This document shows positions 11,568 to 23,040 of a stretch of DNA of 64,000 nucleotides, piece by piece. Each line of letters opens with the position of its first letter. Position 1 is the first letter of the stretch. Under the pieces are notes generated by a model. That model was not told where the DNA came from. It saw nothing but the letters and a program-made list of their open reading frames with translations, and ran no database searches. The position numbers and the translations under genes were made by a program. The DNA is taken from assembly GCF_023856365.1 (NCBI RefSeq), contig NW_026042768.1, positions 36,748-100,747 of the forward strand, given 5' to 3'. Source of the DNA: Brienomyrus brachyistius. Its lineage: Eukaryota; Chordata; Actinopteri; Osteoglossiformes; Mormyridae.

Positions 11568-11620
11568 ATTTTATTATATAAAATAAGTGTCACACAACCG
11601 GGTGACATGCCTTGCCTGCT
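11568..11620. repeat. Detached partial unit of the 6-9 kb tandem array
   Basis: The sequence ataaaataagtgtcacacaaccgggtgacatgccttgcctgc repeats the array unit core. It shows the array once continued here and was split by the elements at 9123-11565. A perfect 11-bp palindrome arm pair (11563-11573 and 11579-11589) spans the junction. Confidence 0.8.
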
Positions 11621-11622
11621 TG

Positions 11623-12056
11623 TGGGATGAGGAAGACTCAGGGACTGGAAATGGGATTAAAACTGAAGATGTGCTCATTCCTTTGTGTATTTACAAATTT
11701 TCCTTCCGTCAGACATGAGGAGTTTGCTGCTATATTTGGCACTAATAGAGATTCTGATGCTGCTATTTTTATTGTCTATTAGTTTGTTATTATTTACAAG
11801 TTCTGTTGTGTTTTTGCATTTTTCTCTTCTGGTTAATTAACTGCTGTCTGTTTGCTGTGAAGTATGAGTGTGGTGAGTAAGACTCAGGGACTGGAAGTGG
11901 GATTACAACTAAAGATAACATGCTTATTCCTTTTTGTATTGTTTACAAATTTCCTTCCGTCAAACATGAGGAGTTTGCTGCTATATTGTGCACTAACAGA
12001 GATTCTGATGCTGCTATTTTTATTGTTTATAAATGTGTTATTGTTTCCAAGTTGAG
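11623..12056 (+). repeat. Tandem duplication, two ~190-bp units 243 bp apart
   Basis: The unit at 11623-11805 matches 11866-12056: both contain agactcagggactgga, tccttccgtc, acatgaggagtttgctgc and gattctgatgctgctatttt. Each copy carries an ATG opening a short hydrophobic peptide (MRSLLLY.AL.EILMLLFLL). The second copy is followed by a caataaa signal at about 12060. The peptides look like signal or membrane segments, but no exon context is visible, so I annotate only the duplication. Confidence 0.75.
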
Positions 12057-12119
12057 TATTCAATAAATGCTAAATTGAGAAATTTTGTGTATCGTTTGTT
12101 ATTATTAGTGTGATATTTT

Positions 12120-12232
12120 ACCATGCAAATAGAGGGGAAAACGTCCAATTATCGGCCAAAAAAATCAGCAGCATATATCGGCCATCGCCTGACCCTTGAC
12201 TTGAAAAACCCATATCGGTCGACCTCTAGTAA
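12120..12232. mobile_element. Possible DNA-transposon end fragment
   Basis: The stretch contains three copies of an atcggcc/atcggtc motif and ends with catatcggtcgacctctag, resembling a terminal repeat common in fish DNA transposons. The partner terminus was not found. Confidence 0.3.
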
Positions 12233-12267
12233 CAGTACATTCTGTCCAATTCATCCATCGAGTTAAG

Positions 12268-12580
12268 TCACACACCCACTTGAGGGGGCACTCCGGCAGA
12301 CGTGAGGATGGGGATGTTCTTTCCGCTATAACATCCACTGCAGAAGTACATCTCGCTCCTGTTCACAGGGCTTACTTCAATGATGAAGCAGGGCTGGTTG
12401 TCTGGACAAGAAGTTGTCCTGCTGCTGGGTCTCGGTGCCGTTTTTCCACCTAAGCTTGAAGGTGGAAATGTGTTCCAACTTGGTCCCTGGGACTGCAGCA
12501 TAGCCAAACATCGCGAGCAGCGTCGGCCACACCCACCACCAGAACCATCACACCGTCCTATACACATAAAGAAGAACTAA
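12268..12580 (-). other. Coding-like patch, unassigned
   Basis: GC content rises above its surroundings and minus-strand frames are partly open. One frame contains FIIEVSPVNRSEMYFCSG, vaguely like the F..I..V......YYC end of an Ig V domain. Another frame contains FKLRWKNGTETQQQ. The frames are broken and no splice sites fit, so this may be a decayed exon. Confidence 0.2.
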
Positions 12581-13564
12581 AACATAGAGTGTTGTGACAA
12601 TCTATGCGTTAATGTTTGGCAGCATAGGTGATTCATTAAAATTATACCGAAGAATGGAAAATGTGATATTTAGAATATTTTTTGCCATTTAGTAGCTAAT
12701 TTAAGCACTTACCCAATGCCTCAATTTGTTTTAGGTCAGTAATGTCTGAGCCAAAAGAATGAATGTATGAATTTAATACAATTCACCCACTCCCACCCAC
12801 ACACAAATCTGAAATTCAATTTAAGACACTTCTTAAACATTAGTGCATTAACAAAAAAGGAAAATCTTAAGAGATTCAGTAGGATTTTCTATGTTAGACT
12901 TAAGCTAATAGTTCAATAGTTTTTACATATTTCAATATACCAATTTGACTTTAATGTTGAAACAGATGCTAAAACATGGAATAATTTCATAACTAGAGAA
13001 ACATGTTATTCACAAACACTAGCAAAGGTAGCTTATAGTTAAGCTTACTTAAGTCAGCAAGTCAGGCTACAGTGTGTAAGAATAGTCGTAAACGATAATT
13101 TGTCTCAGTCTTACATGACAGAATAAGTAAACAGAAAATATAAAATGGCTGAAACAGCGTCATTAACGCCAGCTACAGTAGAGGCGCAGAAAAGGTGTCA
13201 TGACTGAAGTATTCCCAAACTCTGGAAGACCGTATGCGAGCCTTTTTTGCCGCGTGTTTCTCCAGAGGCTCCGGAGCTCCGCTGGTTGAGACAGCCATGT
13301 TGGTTCATGTGCAGGGGGACGAGCGGCAAATTTCTTTTTTGCAGGGTGGTAGGTGATGTCTCATTAATATTTATGAGAGAAGTGCTACATGATTGGCCAG
13401 TGCATGCCAGTGCATGCCCAAAATGGTGCGGCACTGCATCCAAGCCTGCGGCACTCAGAGTCACAAATACAGTGGAAACCATTTGTAGTAATTACGTCTG
13501 TCTGGCTGATTTCCAACTAATTGATATTTGTATATTTATTACATGAATATAAGGTAATATAAGG
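12581..13564. other. No supported feature
   Basis: AT-rich sequence, with a GC-richer part near 13200-13460 probably belonging to the adjoining dispersed repeat. No gene call is justified. Confidence 0.3.
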
Positions 13565-14022
13565 TAATAGAAGAGGTATTTAATGGTTTTCCATCTGAGG
13601 AATTTGCAAAAAACTGCAGTGCATGATGGGTCGGACCTAAAGGCTGCCTTAACGTCCTCATCTGTATGACGACATACATCAAGACTAGGAAGGTGCATAA
13701 TGTTCATGTCTGGTTGCGTTTGTTGGTCCAGAAAGTAATTCAATTTCGCCATGTAGGTTACGTTCTTAAAAACTGCTTGGATATAGCCCGATTATATGCT
13801 GTGGGCCTTTTAATTTCTTTGTTTACCAGGTAGGCTACCTTCTTTAAACTGCGTTTTGTTAGACTACATATTTAGGGAGGTCTTTATAAATTTATAGTAG
13901 TCTTCATAAATATGTGCATAGTTTAGCCTAACCCAGCCACTTAAGGGAGAAAGCCAGCTCAACTAGGTGTCGGTCCCAAGCCCGGATTAATGGGGAGGGT
14001 TGGCGTCAAGAAATAAAGAGAC
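13565..14022 (-). repeat. Dispersed repeat, copy 2 (inverted relative to 1008-1700)
   Basis: It is the reverse complement of the copy at 1008-1700, uninterrupted by a SINE. Landmarks are atttgcaaaaaactgcagtg near 13600 and cccaagcccggattaatggg near 13980. Confidence 0.7.
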
Positions 14023-14229
14023 TGTATCTTCACTGCATGACTGATGTCAAAATGTGTGAAATATGTGGTTGTATTAATAAATGCATTAAAGTAGGTTAAT
14101 GATTCTGTGCTGTCTAAATTGTATAGAAAATTTCTACGTATAGCCAAACAAATCTCCTCCTGTTTGAAAAGGCATAGAAAAAGCAATTTAGCCACTAAAA
14201 CTTTACAGTTTTTGTGAGGGACAGTCGAA

Positions 14230-14420
14230 TTCTCTCGTTTCTCTCGTCAAGTTTTTTTGTGATCCTGCACCTACACTTTGCCGGCCCCAGGAGGATGGGC
14301 TCCCCCTTTGAGTTTGGTCCCTCCCAAGGTTTCTTCCTTCTTGGGAGTTTTTCCATCCTATCGGCGCCTATGGCTTACTCACTGGGGGCTTTGGGTGGGC
14401 ATGATATAAAGCAAAGCATT
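14230..14420 (+). mobile_element. LINE/SINE 3'-region fragment (ggatgggctccccctttga type)
   Basis: The block gaggatgggctccccctttg and aaggtttcttccttcttggg is a frequent fish interspersed-repeat 3' region. It recurs in degraded form at 24560-24780, where it ends in a tail of LINE type (aaataaagtgaattgacttg). Confidence 0.55.
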
Positions 14421-14802
14421 TTCCCTCCCAGTTTCCTCCTCTGGTCCACATTGCAGGACCATCAGCCATCAGAAACAGTCAGACGGTCTCCTTCAGCTTC
14501 TTTAGTGTCCTTGGAAGCCAAGGCAGTTTTAGGTCTGAGAAGAGGTTTATCAGAAGGACACATATTACGTCGTTTGTCCTGAAATGTAACATGGGGAGGA
14601 AAAGTTAAGCGGTTTAGTCAGATTGGAGTCGTTTATTCAGCAGTGGCAGCGCCAGTGACTTAATGCTACAGGTGCTATAGGGGAGTGAGATTATTTAGAC
14701 CGGGTGCTTTAGCTTTTCAGCTTATGTAGATGGTGTATAGAAGCACACAGCACGATAAGCTACAGCATGGATAAAATAGGATAAAATATGAAATTCTAAC
14801 GT

Positions 14803-16649
14803 CTAGCTCACAGAGCCTCTATGTGTACTTTGAAGAAAAAATACACTACAAGTATGCTGTAAAAACCGCAAAAATGTCTTACACAATATACAGATTTTAC
14901 AGATAGTTAAAGAAAAAATGAAACCAATATTTTGGGGGTGCTGTGGGGGTACTATGGTCATTGGAGGAGGAGCTAGAGCCCCCCCCCCCAAGCTTTTCCT
15001 TGGTGCTGCCACTGTTGTTCAGATTAAAAGTAACATTGTCATTAATAAACAGTACTCTGATCAAATTTTTGCATGTACAAACACAATCAAAGTTTAACCA
15101 CATGTTTAGACACAATTCACACACCTGTTACATTTCCATAATGCTAAGACTCTCTACACTTACTTCATCCACTTTCTTGTTTGGTACACAGTCATTTGAT
15201 GGATGTGTAAGATCATTACCAGACCGTCTGCTGCAAACTCTACAGTTAATGAATGGCTGCAAAAACACACAGACACACAAAAACAGTATTTAAAGAGTGG
15301 TGGGCAATAAATACAGTGAGAGAAGGTGTAGTAAAGATATATCTAATGATTTAAGGCAGAGCTGCTGGAGTGCAGGGTTTAATGACACAGAACAATTTTA
15401 GAGGAAAGAGCTTCCAAAGCAGGGTCACCATAAGGCTATATTATACAAAGCAAGTTCATCTAAAAGTATGAACAACAAATCCCGTTTAACTGAACACTGC
15501 TCTGTATTAAAATACTGTCCTCCGATCAAGCTAAGTGGTCCTGTAGTTCACTATTTAAAGAGGTAAATTTAAAGGGTAATTCACACTGCACATCTACCCT
15601 GCTCTGACCAGGTTTAATTACTGGCTTTCTAATTAAAACAAGAGTTAAGTCCTGCCCTTTCACCACAAAACACCACACTGCCATTTAAGGCTGATTTCAA
15701 CAATGAGTTTTAGTTAACCTGGCTCGATTGAGTTAACTCTGGGTATGTAAAACCCGCTTTGTAGTACAGCCCACAGGTCTTTAAATAAGGCCAGCTAGGG
15801 TTCATAGCTCGAAGCATAATCTACAGGTCACCCCTCAGATGATTAGCATTTGCTTCTGCCTGGTAATCCAGCCTTTAAGCCTGTAAACCTACTAAAATTT
15901 GAGAATAAGGTGAAGGAACTGGCTCTTTGAGGCCACCTATGTATTTGTTACTTTATTGTTGGCTAACTTTCCCCCGCAGGGCATCAAAAAAGTTAACATG
16001 AACCTAAATTAATTTGCTAACTGATATGTCCAATGCTCACAGTCACAGTGACTCTTTACTTACCCTCTTGTCCATGAAAATACAGTCAGCCCGATGGTCT
16101 GTTGCAGTTGACTTTGGACATTTTGTTGCTCTCAAGAGAATCTCAATGTCAATGTATTCACTGCTGATCTAAATCACATAAACACGTTATATACAAAATT
16201 GCCTACAACTGTTTTAAAGGCAATATAACAAACAATAATCACCCAAAAAATGGCAAACTGTCACAGACTTGACTGCAGCAGATTCAGAGAGAAACTGTGA
16301 GAAGGTAAAATTGACCAGGGCTGAGATATACAACCATCACTTTCATTGTGAAGAGACATTAAGCATCATATGCATTGAAATTAAAACATCAAAATCAATG
16401 TGATACTCATTAGTTCAGCTTGCAGATGATGAAAGTTTCACACTTTTGTAAACACTTTCTCAGCAGTTACCTTCGGACGGCCCTGGATGTTATAGAAATT
16501 CATGTGCTGACGGGTTCCTTGATGAGCATTTTCGACTGCGAGTTTAATGGCCGTCTTGTGAGTGCAGGGAGACTGTGGTAATCTTGCTGGGCCTCTGTGG
16601 AGATAAGCAGAGCTCCATAAGCCAAAACCAGAAGCAGCAGGCGGGTCAT
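14803..16649 (-). CDS. rarres2: Chemerin-like gene (retinoic acid receptor responder 2), 4 exons
   Basis: Secreted chemoattractant/adipokine precursor of the cystatin-like fold. Exon 1 (16649-16471) encodes a signal peptide (MTRLLLLVLAYGALL, likely cleaved before QQDYHSLP) and the first helix, KTAIKLAVENAHQG. Exon 2 (16168-16064, 105 bp) gives IDIEILLRATKCPK and ..ADCIFMDK. Exon 3 (15256-15164, 93 bp) gives RPFINCRVC at its border and ..SNDCVPNKKVDE. Exon 4 (14856-14803) is tentative: HTCSVFF to a TAG stop. All splice sites are GT/AG and the introns between exons 1-3 are phase 0. The ATKC..C......RPxIxCxVC pattern is the chemerin signature. Exon 1 is 179 bp: near 16557 the frame shifts by one base (CTC AC|AAG ACG), the only break. 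This is either an assembly error or a recent inactivation. Total length would be about 143 residues, slightly short of known chemerins. The last exon is the least certain part. Confidence 0.85.
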
Positions 16650-16799
16650 CTTCCTCTCAGCTTTGAAGGGAGAAGCAGGACTGAGGACACTGATCTGTGG
16701 TCCCCTTATCCAGCACGTCCAGGGGCGTGTCCTTCACTCGAAACAAACAGACCTTTGAACAACATTGGAAAACTCTTCAGGATGAATTGAGGCAGGTGG

Positions 16800-16985
16800 T
16801 CAAGTGGGTTTATTGTTATTTCAGCAATATACACAGTACACAGTGAAAGGAAACATTGTTCCTCCTGGACCACGGTGCAACACAAAGAAGAAAAACAGAA
16901 ACAACACAAGATGACACAAGTGCGGGCAAGATAGAACTATACAGAGTGAAAGGAGCACAAACAGAGGGAGAAAGTGCAAGATAAA
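16800..16985 (-). mobile_element. LINE 3'-UTR-like fragment
   Basis: On the minus strand it reads like a LINE 3' end (tgcaccgtggtccaggaggaac ... caataaaccc). It directly abuts the plus-strand LINE coding fragment that follows, giving a head-to-head arrangement. Confidence 0.4.
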
Positions 16986-16989
16986 CACA

Positions 16990-17347
16990 AGAGCAACAAT
17001 ACAATACTACAGGACAAGACAGCGCAGTCAAGAACACAGAGTGCAGCCAGAGCTAACCTGAATAGGGGCATCAAGGTTGCCAGGCAGGCAGAGAAACAGA
17101 AAATAGAGGTCTACTTCACATACAACAACCCACAGTGGGTGTGGCAGGGAATACAACACATTACAAACTTCAAAGGCAACAACACCGTCACTGTTAACAG
17201 CAACGCCCTTTTAGCAAAGGAGCTAAACAGCTTCTTTGCTCGTCTGGAGGAACACAGAGCAGACATAGCCACACTGCCCCCTCCCCCAATCTCCAGCACT
17301 CACAGACTCCCTCTGCAGGAACACCACGCGAGAAGGCACATTGCATC
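16990..17347 (+). pseudogene. Rex1-like LINE ORF2 fragment
   Basis: The frame reads NLNRGIKVARQAEKQKIE, VWQGIQHITNFKG and ALLAKELNSFFARLEE, the linker between endonuclease and reverse transcriptase in fish Rex1/CR1-clade LINEs. It stops where the CR1-like fragment begins. Confidence 0.65.
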
Positions 17348-17925
17348 TCTAGGTGTGTGGAGTTTAAGACAAGGCAAGTGATGCTACGATAATATAATTC
17401 CTTGGTAAGACCCCACCTAGAATATTGTGTGCGGGTTTGGTTACCATACCTTAAGAAGGACATTGCTGCCTTGGAAAAGGTGCAACGTAGGGCAACGAGA
17501 ATGATTCCTGGTCTTAGAGGAATGTCTAATGAGGAGAGGTTAGCTGAGCTGAATCTGTTTAGCCTCGAGCAAAGGAGACTAAGGGGGGACATAATCCAGG
17601 TGTTTAAGATTCTAACAGGTCTGGATGCTGTTCAGCCAAATGGCTATTTCAATGTTAGTTTAAATACCAGAACTCGTGGCCATAAGTGGAAATTAGCTGG
17701 AGAACATTTTAAAACGAATTTGATGAAGCATTTCTGTACACAGCGTGTAGTTAGAGTATGGAATAGTCTTCCTGTTATTGTAACACAAGCTAAAACCCTG
17801 GGTTCTTTTAAATCAGAGCTAGATAAGATTTTTGAGCTATTAGCTAAGTTCTCCTCAAAGGAGCTTGATGGGCCGAATGGCCTCCTCTCATTTGTAAATC
17901 TCTTTGGTTCTTATGAGTCAGCTTA
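17348..17925 (+). pseudogene. CR1-like LINE reverse-transcriptase C-terminus
   Basis: It reads HLEYCVRVWLPYLKKDIAAL, KVQRRATRMIPGLRGMSNEE and LNLFSLEQRRLRGDIIQVFK, then the C-terminal VRVWNSLPVIVTQAKTLGSF, and ends in the element's 3' tail (gatgggccgaatggcctcct). The frame stays open from about 17402 through the next fragment. It is 5'-truncated, as usual for LINE insertions. It splits Rex1-like sequence on either side. Other copies lie at 23041, 30298 (minus) and 59640. Confidence 0.85.
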
Positions 17926-18035
17926 CAGAGATGAGGTCCAGAAACTGATAGGTTGGAGTTCAGCAAACAATTTGGCACTAAACAGCACAAAGACAAAGGA
18001 ATCACTGACTTCAGGAAGGATGGAGGCGACACTGG
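17926..18035 (+). pseudogene. Rex1-like LINE reverse-transcriptase fragment
   Basis: It reads SAYRDEVQKLIGWSSANNLA and LNSTKTKE, the palm region of Rex1-type RT. It is separated from the upstream Rex1-like piece by the CR1-like insertion and a deletion. Confidence 0.6.
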
Positions 18036-18229
18036 CCTGCCTAGATGGATGGATGGATGTTTTTATTGACATTGTAAGTACAATGAGATTTAGTTTGGAA
18101 CGCGCCAGCAGCTACACAGTATATTTACAATTATATAGATTGTGAGGCATAAAATAAGGTGTGAGTAATATAACATAACGACATAATATAAGTAATCATT
18201 AATTAATCATTACAGATGGTATGAGGTGT

Positions 18230-19100
18230 GAACCGCTAGGCTGCTATGGCATGTTTGGTATCAAACCGATGGAAAATCACTCCAGTTTCCAAATCTGGTC
18301 AGTGGTTACCACGAAAGTGAATATATCAAAAGTTACACCAGCCTAACGAAAATCATCAATACAAGGGAAATCACTCTGGTCATAAATCTCAAAAGGACTG
18401 ATACAGACCCCCTTCCGAAAGCCCGCCAAATGGATGGTCAGCCATTGGTCCAGGAGTCGAATTCCTGGTCACTCCTATTCACGAACTTTACACTATAAAA
18501 CCTGGCACCTCAGAACAAAGCCAGGAGAGGAGAAACAGAAGGGAGGAGAAAACAAAAGACCATCAGCACGAAGAGAGGCAGAGAACATCAGCCCAAGAGA
18601 AGAGAAGCCCACAAGAAGCCCTCCTGAAGCCTATCAGTGAAGACCCAGCTGGACAGAGAACTGCAACCAAGCCCAAGCTTCACCAGGAGAGGGAATCAGA
18701 GGGGCTCCACTCCAACAACCGCTGCAAACACCGCGCCTCCCTGAGTGCCATCACCCATCAGCTCATCAGCCTCCGCAACCAACTGCCAAGACCCCCCCCC
18801 CCCACTCTGCAACCAAGTAAACAAACTTCCTTTCATTTATAACAACCTAAACTCCTATTCACCTGCTATATTACTTTAGGACAGTATTTCCACAAATTGC
18901 TTGCTTTGCAGAACAGTATTTTCCCTTTTAAGGTTACTCATTTTAAATCTGGTCATTGCATTTTCATGATTACATTGTTTGTGTCCACTCCGTTATTTCG
19001 TGTTTATTGTTTGTTAGGTGTAATGTCTGTCTTATGTTAGTTATAGGAATAAATGCATGTCTTTTACACAACTTCAGCCTCCGTTCATTGAGTGCTCACA
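18230..19100 (+). mobile_element. LTR-like block with TATA box and polyadenylation signal
   Basis: It contains acactataaaacctgg (about 18490) and, 560 bases on, ataggaataaatgcatg (about 19045), the layout of an LTR promoter and terminator. A purine-rich leader lies between. The part 18945-19045 is repeated at 23155-23250. Termini and target-site duplication were not found, so LTR identity is inference; a 5' untranslated exon of an unknown gene is the alternative. Confidence 0.35.
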
Positions 19101-20126
19101 AGAATCCCTGCCTGTGCGATCTACGCTCTGAAACCTCAAATTCGCCTGAAATATCGCGAGACTCTCTCTCATTGGCCGTGAGGGGAGCTTCGCTACCGAT
19201 CGTTTACATTACCTGGTGACGCAGCTCGTTGGACAAGCCTTCTATTCTAACCCAGGTTATTACGTGATACTGGTTATTAATGAGTTCCATTTAAGTCACA
19301 CATTAACAGACTCACGGTGTTTCGCAATTGAGTTTGAGCCGACCATTCAGCATAAAAATTGGTTAATAATCACAAGGCACAAGGTTTAAACTTATTCTGA
19401 GCACACAATTTAAACTTTTTATGACCGAACGTGCAGTGAAGAAGCGCTACTGTCAACTGGTTGCAAAAGTCGCACTCATGGCAATCTGAAGGCATTTAAG
19501 CGGGATCATATGGGCTTATTATAGTTATTTTTATTTCTATTATTAGTAGTTATATTATTTTGTTTTATTTTCGGTGATTTCATTGTAGTTCTTTCGTATT
19601 AAACTGCAGTAAACTTTAACCCTATGTCTGACGAGATTCTCAGATGTAGCGCTTTGTTTCCAGGTTCAATTCGGACGAGTGTCTCCGTTTCTATATATCC
19701 TGGGAGAGATCTCTCTATTAGCGAACGGGAATACTTGTTATGAGGTTCTAACCTAAATTATGTTGCGCTTGGACATAAGACCGATAGCTTAGTTACCTAT
19801 CAGGATCATACTCGTATGTGTGTGCCTGCTTTAGACAAAGCAAGTTTAACACAACTTTGCGCTGTGAGCCAAGTGTGTGTCATTTAGAAATTGGGAGTCT
19901 CCTGTGCTTGAGACCCGCCGTGGTTAAGCACCATTTGCGACGAGATATAGTGCACTCACAATTTAAATCTGTCGCCGTAACGCGTGCGCCGTCTCGCTTC
20001 AGTAATTGTTTTAAGGGGTTTTATACTGTGCAAGGCACAGAAGAAGGCCACAAGCAGCATGCGCATGCATTAAATGTGTGTGTCACTCATCTAGCGTCGG
20101 CAACCGCCTAGCTATATCTTTGGTTA
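19101..20126. other. CpG-rich unassigned sequence before the satellite
   Basis: It contains several cgcgaga/cgcgtgcg motifs and is less AT-rich than the surroundings. Open frames at 18956-19219 and 19818-20111 lack recognisable domains. Confidence 0.3.
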
Positions 20127-22262
20127 CCTCTAGTGGTCAGGCATAGAACTACCACTCCATTTCGAAATTGCGCCTCTAGTGGCCAGGCATAGAACTACCA
20201 CTCAATTTCGATATTGCGCCTCTAGTGGCCAGGCATAGAACTACCACTCCATTTTGATATTGCGCCCCCGGTGGTCAGGCATAGAACTACCACTCCATTT
20301 CGATATTGCGCCCCCGGTGGTCAGGCATAGAACTACCACTCCAGTTCGAAATTGCGCCTCTAGTGGTCAGGCATAGAACTACCACTCCATTTCGAAATCG
20401 CGCTTCTAGTGGTCAGGCATAGAACTACCACTCCATTTCGATATTGCGCCCCCGGTGGTCAGGCATAGAACTACCACTCCATTTCGAAATTGGGCTTCTA
20501 GTGGTCAGGCATAGAACTACCACTCAATTTTGAAATTGCGCTTCTAGTGGCAAGCCATAGAAGTACTACTCCATTTCGAAATCGCGCCTCTAGTGGTCAG
20601 GCATAGAACTACCACTCCATTTCGATATTGCGCCCCCGGTGGTCAGGCATAGAACTACCACTTCATTTCGAAATTGCGCTTCTAGTGGTCAGGCATAGAA
20701 CTACCACTCAATTTTGAAATTGCGCTTCTAGTGACAAGCCATAGAACTACTACTCCATTTCGAAATCGCGCCTCTAGTGGTCAGGCATAGAACTACTATT
20801 CCATTTCGAAATCGTGCCTCTAGTGGTCAGGCATAGAACTACCACTCCATTTCGAAATTGCGCCTCTAGTGGCAAGCCATAGAAGTACTACTCCATTTCG
20901 AAATCGCGCCTCTAGTGGTCAGGCATAGAACTACCACTCCATTTCGATATTGCGCCCCCGGTGGTCAGGCATAGAACTACCACTTCATTTCGAAATTGCG
21001 CTTCTAGTGGTCAGGCATAGAACTACCACTCAATTTTGAAATTGCGCTTCTAGTGACAAGCCATAGAACTACTACTCCATTTCGAAATCGCGCCTCTAGT
21101 GGTCAGGCATAGAACTACTATTCCATTTCGAAATCGTGCCTCTAGTGGTCAGGCATAGAACTACCACTCCATTTCGAAATTGCGCCTCTAGTGGCCCGGC
21201 ATAGAACTACCACTCAATTTCGATATTGCGCCTCTAGTGGCCAGGCATAGAACTACCACTCCATTTTGATATTGCGCCCCCGGTGGTCAGGCATAGAACT
21301 ACCACTCCATTTCGATATTGCGCCCCCGGTGGTCAGGCATAGAACTACCACTCCAGTTCGAAATTGCGCCTCTAGTGGTCAGGCATAGAACTACCACTCC
21401 ATTTCGAAATCGCGCCTCTAGTGGTCAGGCATAGAACTACCACTCCATTTCGATATTGCGCCCCCGGTGGTCAGGCATAGAACTACCACTCCATTTCGAA
21501 ATTGGGCTTCTAGTGGTCAGGCATAGAACTACCACTCAATTTTGAAATTGCGCTTCTAGTGGCAAGCCATAGAAGTACTACTCCATTTCGAAATCGCGCC
21601 TCTAGTGGTCAGGCATAGAACTACCACTCCATTTCGATATTGCGCCCCCGGTGGTCAGGCATAGAACTACCACTCCATTTCGAAATTGCGCTTCTAGTGG
21701 TCAGGCATAGAACTACCACTCAATTTTGAAATTGCGCTTCTAGTGACAAGCCATAGAACTACTACTCCATTTCGAAATCGCGCCTCTAGTGGTCAGGCAT
21801 AGAACTACTATTCCATTTCGAAATCGTGCCTCTAGTGGTCAGGCATAGAACTACCACTCCATTTCGAAATTGCACCCCCGGTGGTCAGGCATAGAACTAC
21901 CACTCCATTTCGATATTGCGCCCCCGGTGGTCAGGCATAGAAGTACCACTCCATTTCGATATTGCGCCCCCGGTGGTCAGGCATAGAACTACCACTCCAG
22001 TTCGAAATTGCGCCTCCAGTGGTCAGGCATAGAACTACCACTCCATTTCAAAATCGCGCCTCCAGTGGTCAGGCATAGAACTACAACTCCATTTCGATAT
22101 TGCGCCCCCGGTGGTCAGGCATAGAACTACCACTCCATTTCGAAATTGCGCTTCTAGTGGTCAGGCATAGAACTACCACTCAATTTTGAAATTGCGCTTC
22201 TAGTGGCAAGCCATAGCAGTGCCACTCCATTGAAATTGCACCTCTAGTGGTCCGCCATAGTA
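20127..22262. repeat. 46-bp satellite array, about 46 copies, with higher-order structure
   Basis: The monomer is 46 bp (gcgcctctagtggtcaggca / tagaactaccactccatttc / gaaatt). Variants alternate between cctctagtgg, cccccggtgg and cttctagtgg, and between ttcgaaat and ttcgatat. Each monomer carries the inverted pair AGTGGT..ACCACT (13-base loop) and many carry the palindrome ATTTCGAAAT. The variant ccagttcg occurs at 20341, 21353 and 21997, spacings of exactly 22 and 14 monomers; cttcattt at 20661 and 20983 is 7 monomers apart. This shows block-wise amplification. There are no diverse spacers, so it is a satellite and not a CRISPR. Confidence 0.96.
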
Positions 22263-23040
22263 GGTTAACAACATCTGAGTTGGGTCTCTGGTGGTCAACT
22301 GCGGTGATACAACACGCATAATTGGACACACAGGTTCTTGCCTGAAAGCAGGAATCAACTTCACAGACTAAATCAGTTTGATCACAATACATTAACATCC
22401 AATTAGGTTATTGTTGCATAACTAATTGATGTTTACAATTGAATAAGAAACACAATTCATTTGGTTTGATTCCCGTTTAACCTTTTTGATTTATTTTAGG
22501 TTTTATTTCACCTTATGCTTTCATTCATTCCATCTCCCCCAACAAGGGGACTTGCATAGAAGTTCAACCACTATTAACAACAGTAAACCAGTTACGTACA
22601 CAATCCCATCAGGAAGTCGTTTGGATGTGATCAGTTGAGCCCTTCGGGTGCTGGGTGCTTACCATTCGCTCTCTGTTGGTTGAGCTTGTCTGTGGCTCTG
22701 CTGTCACTGCTTGTGATCGTACAGTTTGTCAGAACCGAAGGGGAGTTCTCAGCAATTGGATGCCCAAAAGCGTGTCAGCCCGGCTACACCCACTGACTCA
22801 TTACGGGCAAGGCTGACAGGTACCTCAGGCGGTCATTACAACTTTTGAGCAGGACTTCGTTTAGGGTGAGTTCTGAGAACGGCCCTAGCTTGGACTCTCA
22901 CTAGGGTGGGTGATACCTGAAGGCAATTTTGCCAGCCGATAAGCTCCACCTGGGTTGTCTCAGTTGTGCATACAGAATACGCCCTTCCAAGTTAACATTG
23001 CTGGGGATCGGGGGAGTGGAAGCCGGACTCAGGCTTGCTT
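22263..23040. other. Unassigned sequence downstream of the satellite
   Basis: Mixed composition. No domain or repeat family is recognised. It ends abruptly at a CR1-like fragment at about 23041. Confidence 0.3.

Noticed and set aside
18956..19219. 87-codon plus-strand frame as a coding exon
   Set aside because: It lies across the LTR-like block and part of it is repeated at 23155; no domain is recognised.
20127..22262. CRISPR-like regular repeats
   Set aside because: The 46-bp units are contiguous with no unique spacers and the setting is vertebrate; it is a satellite.
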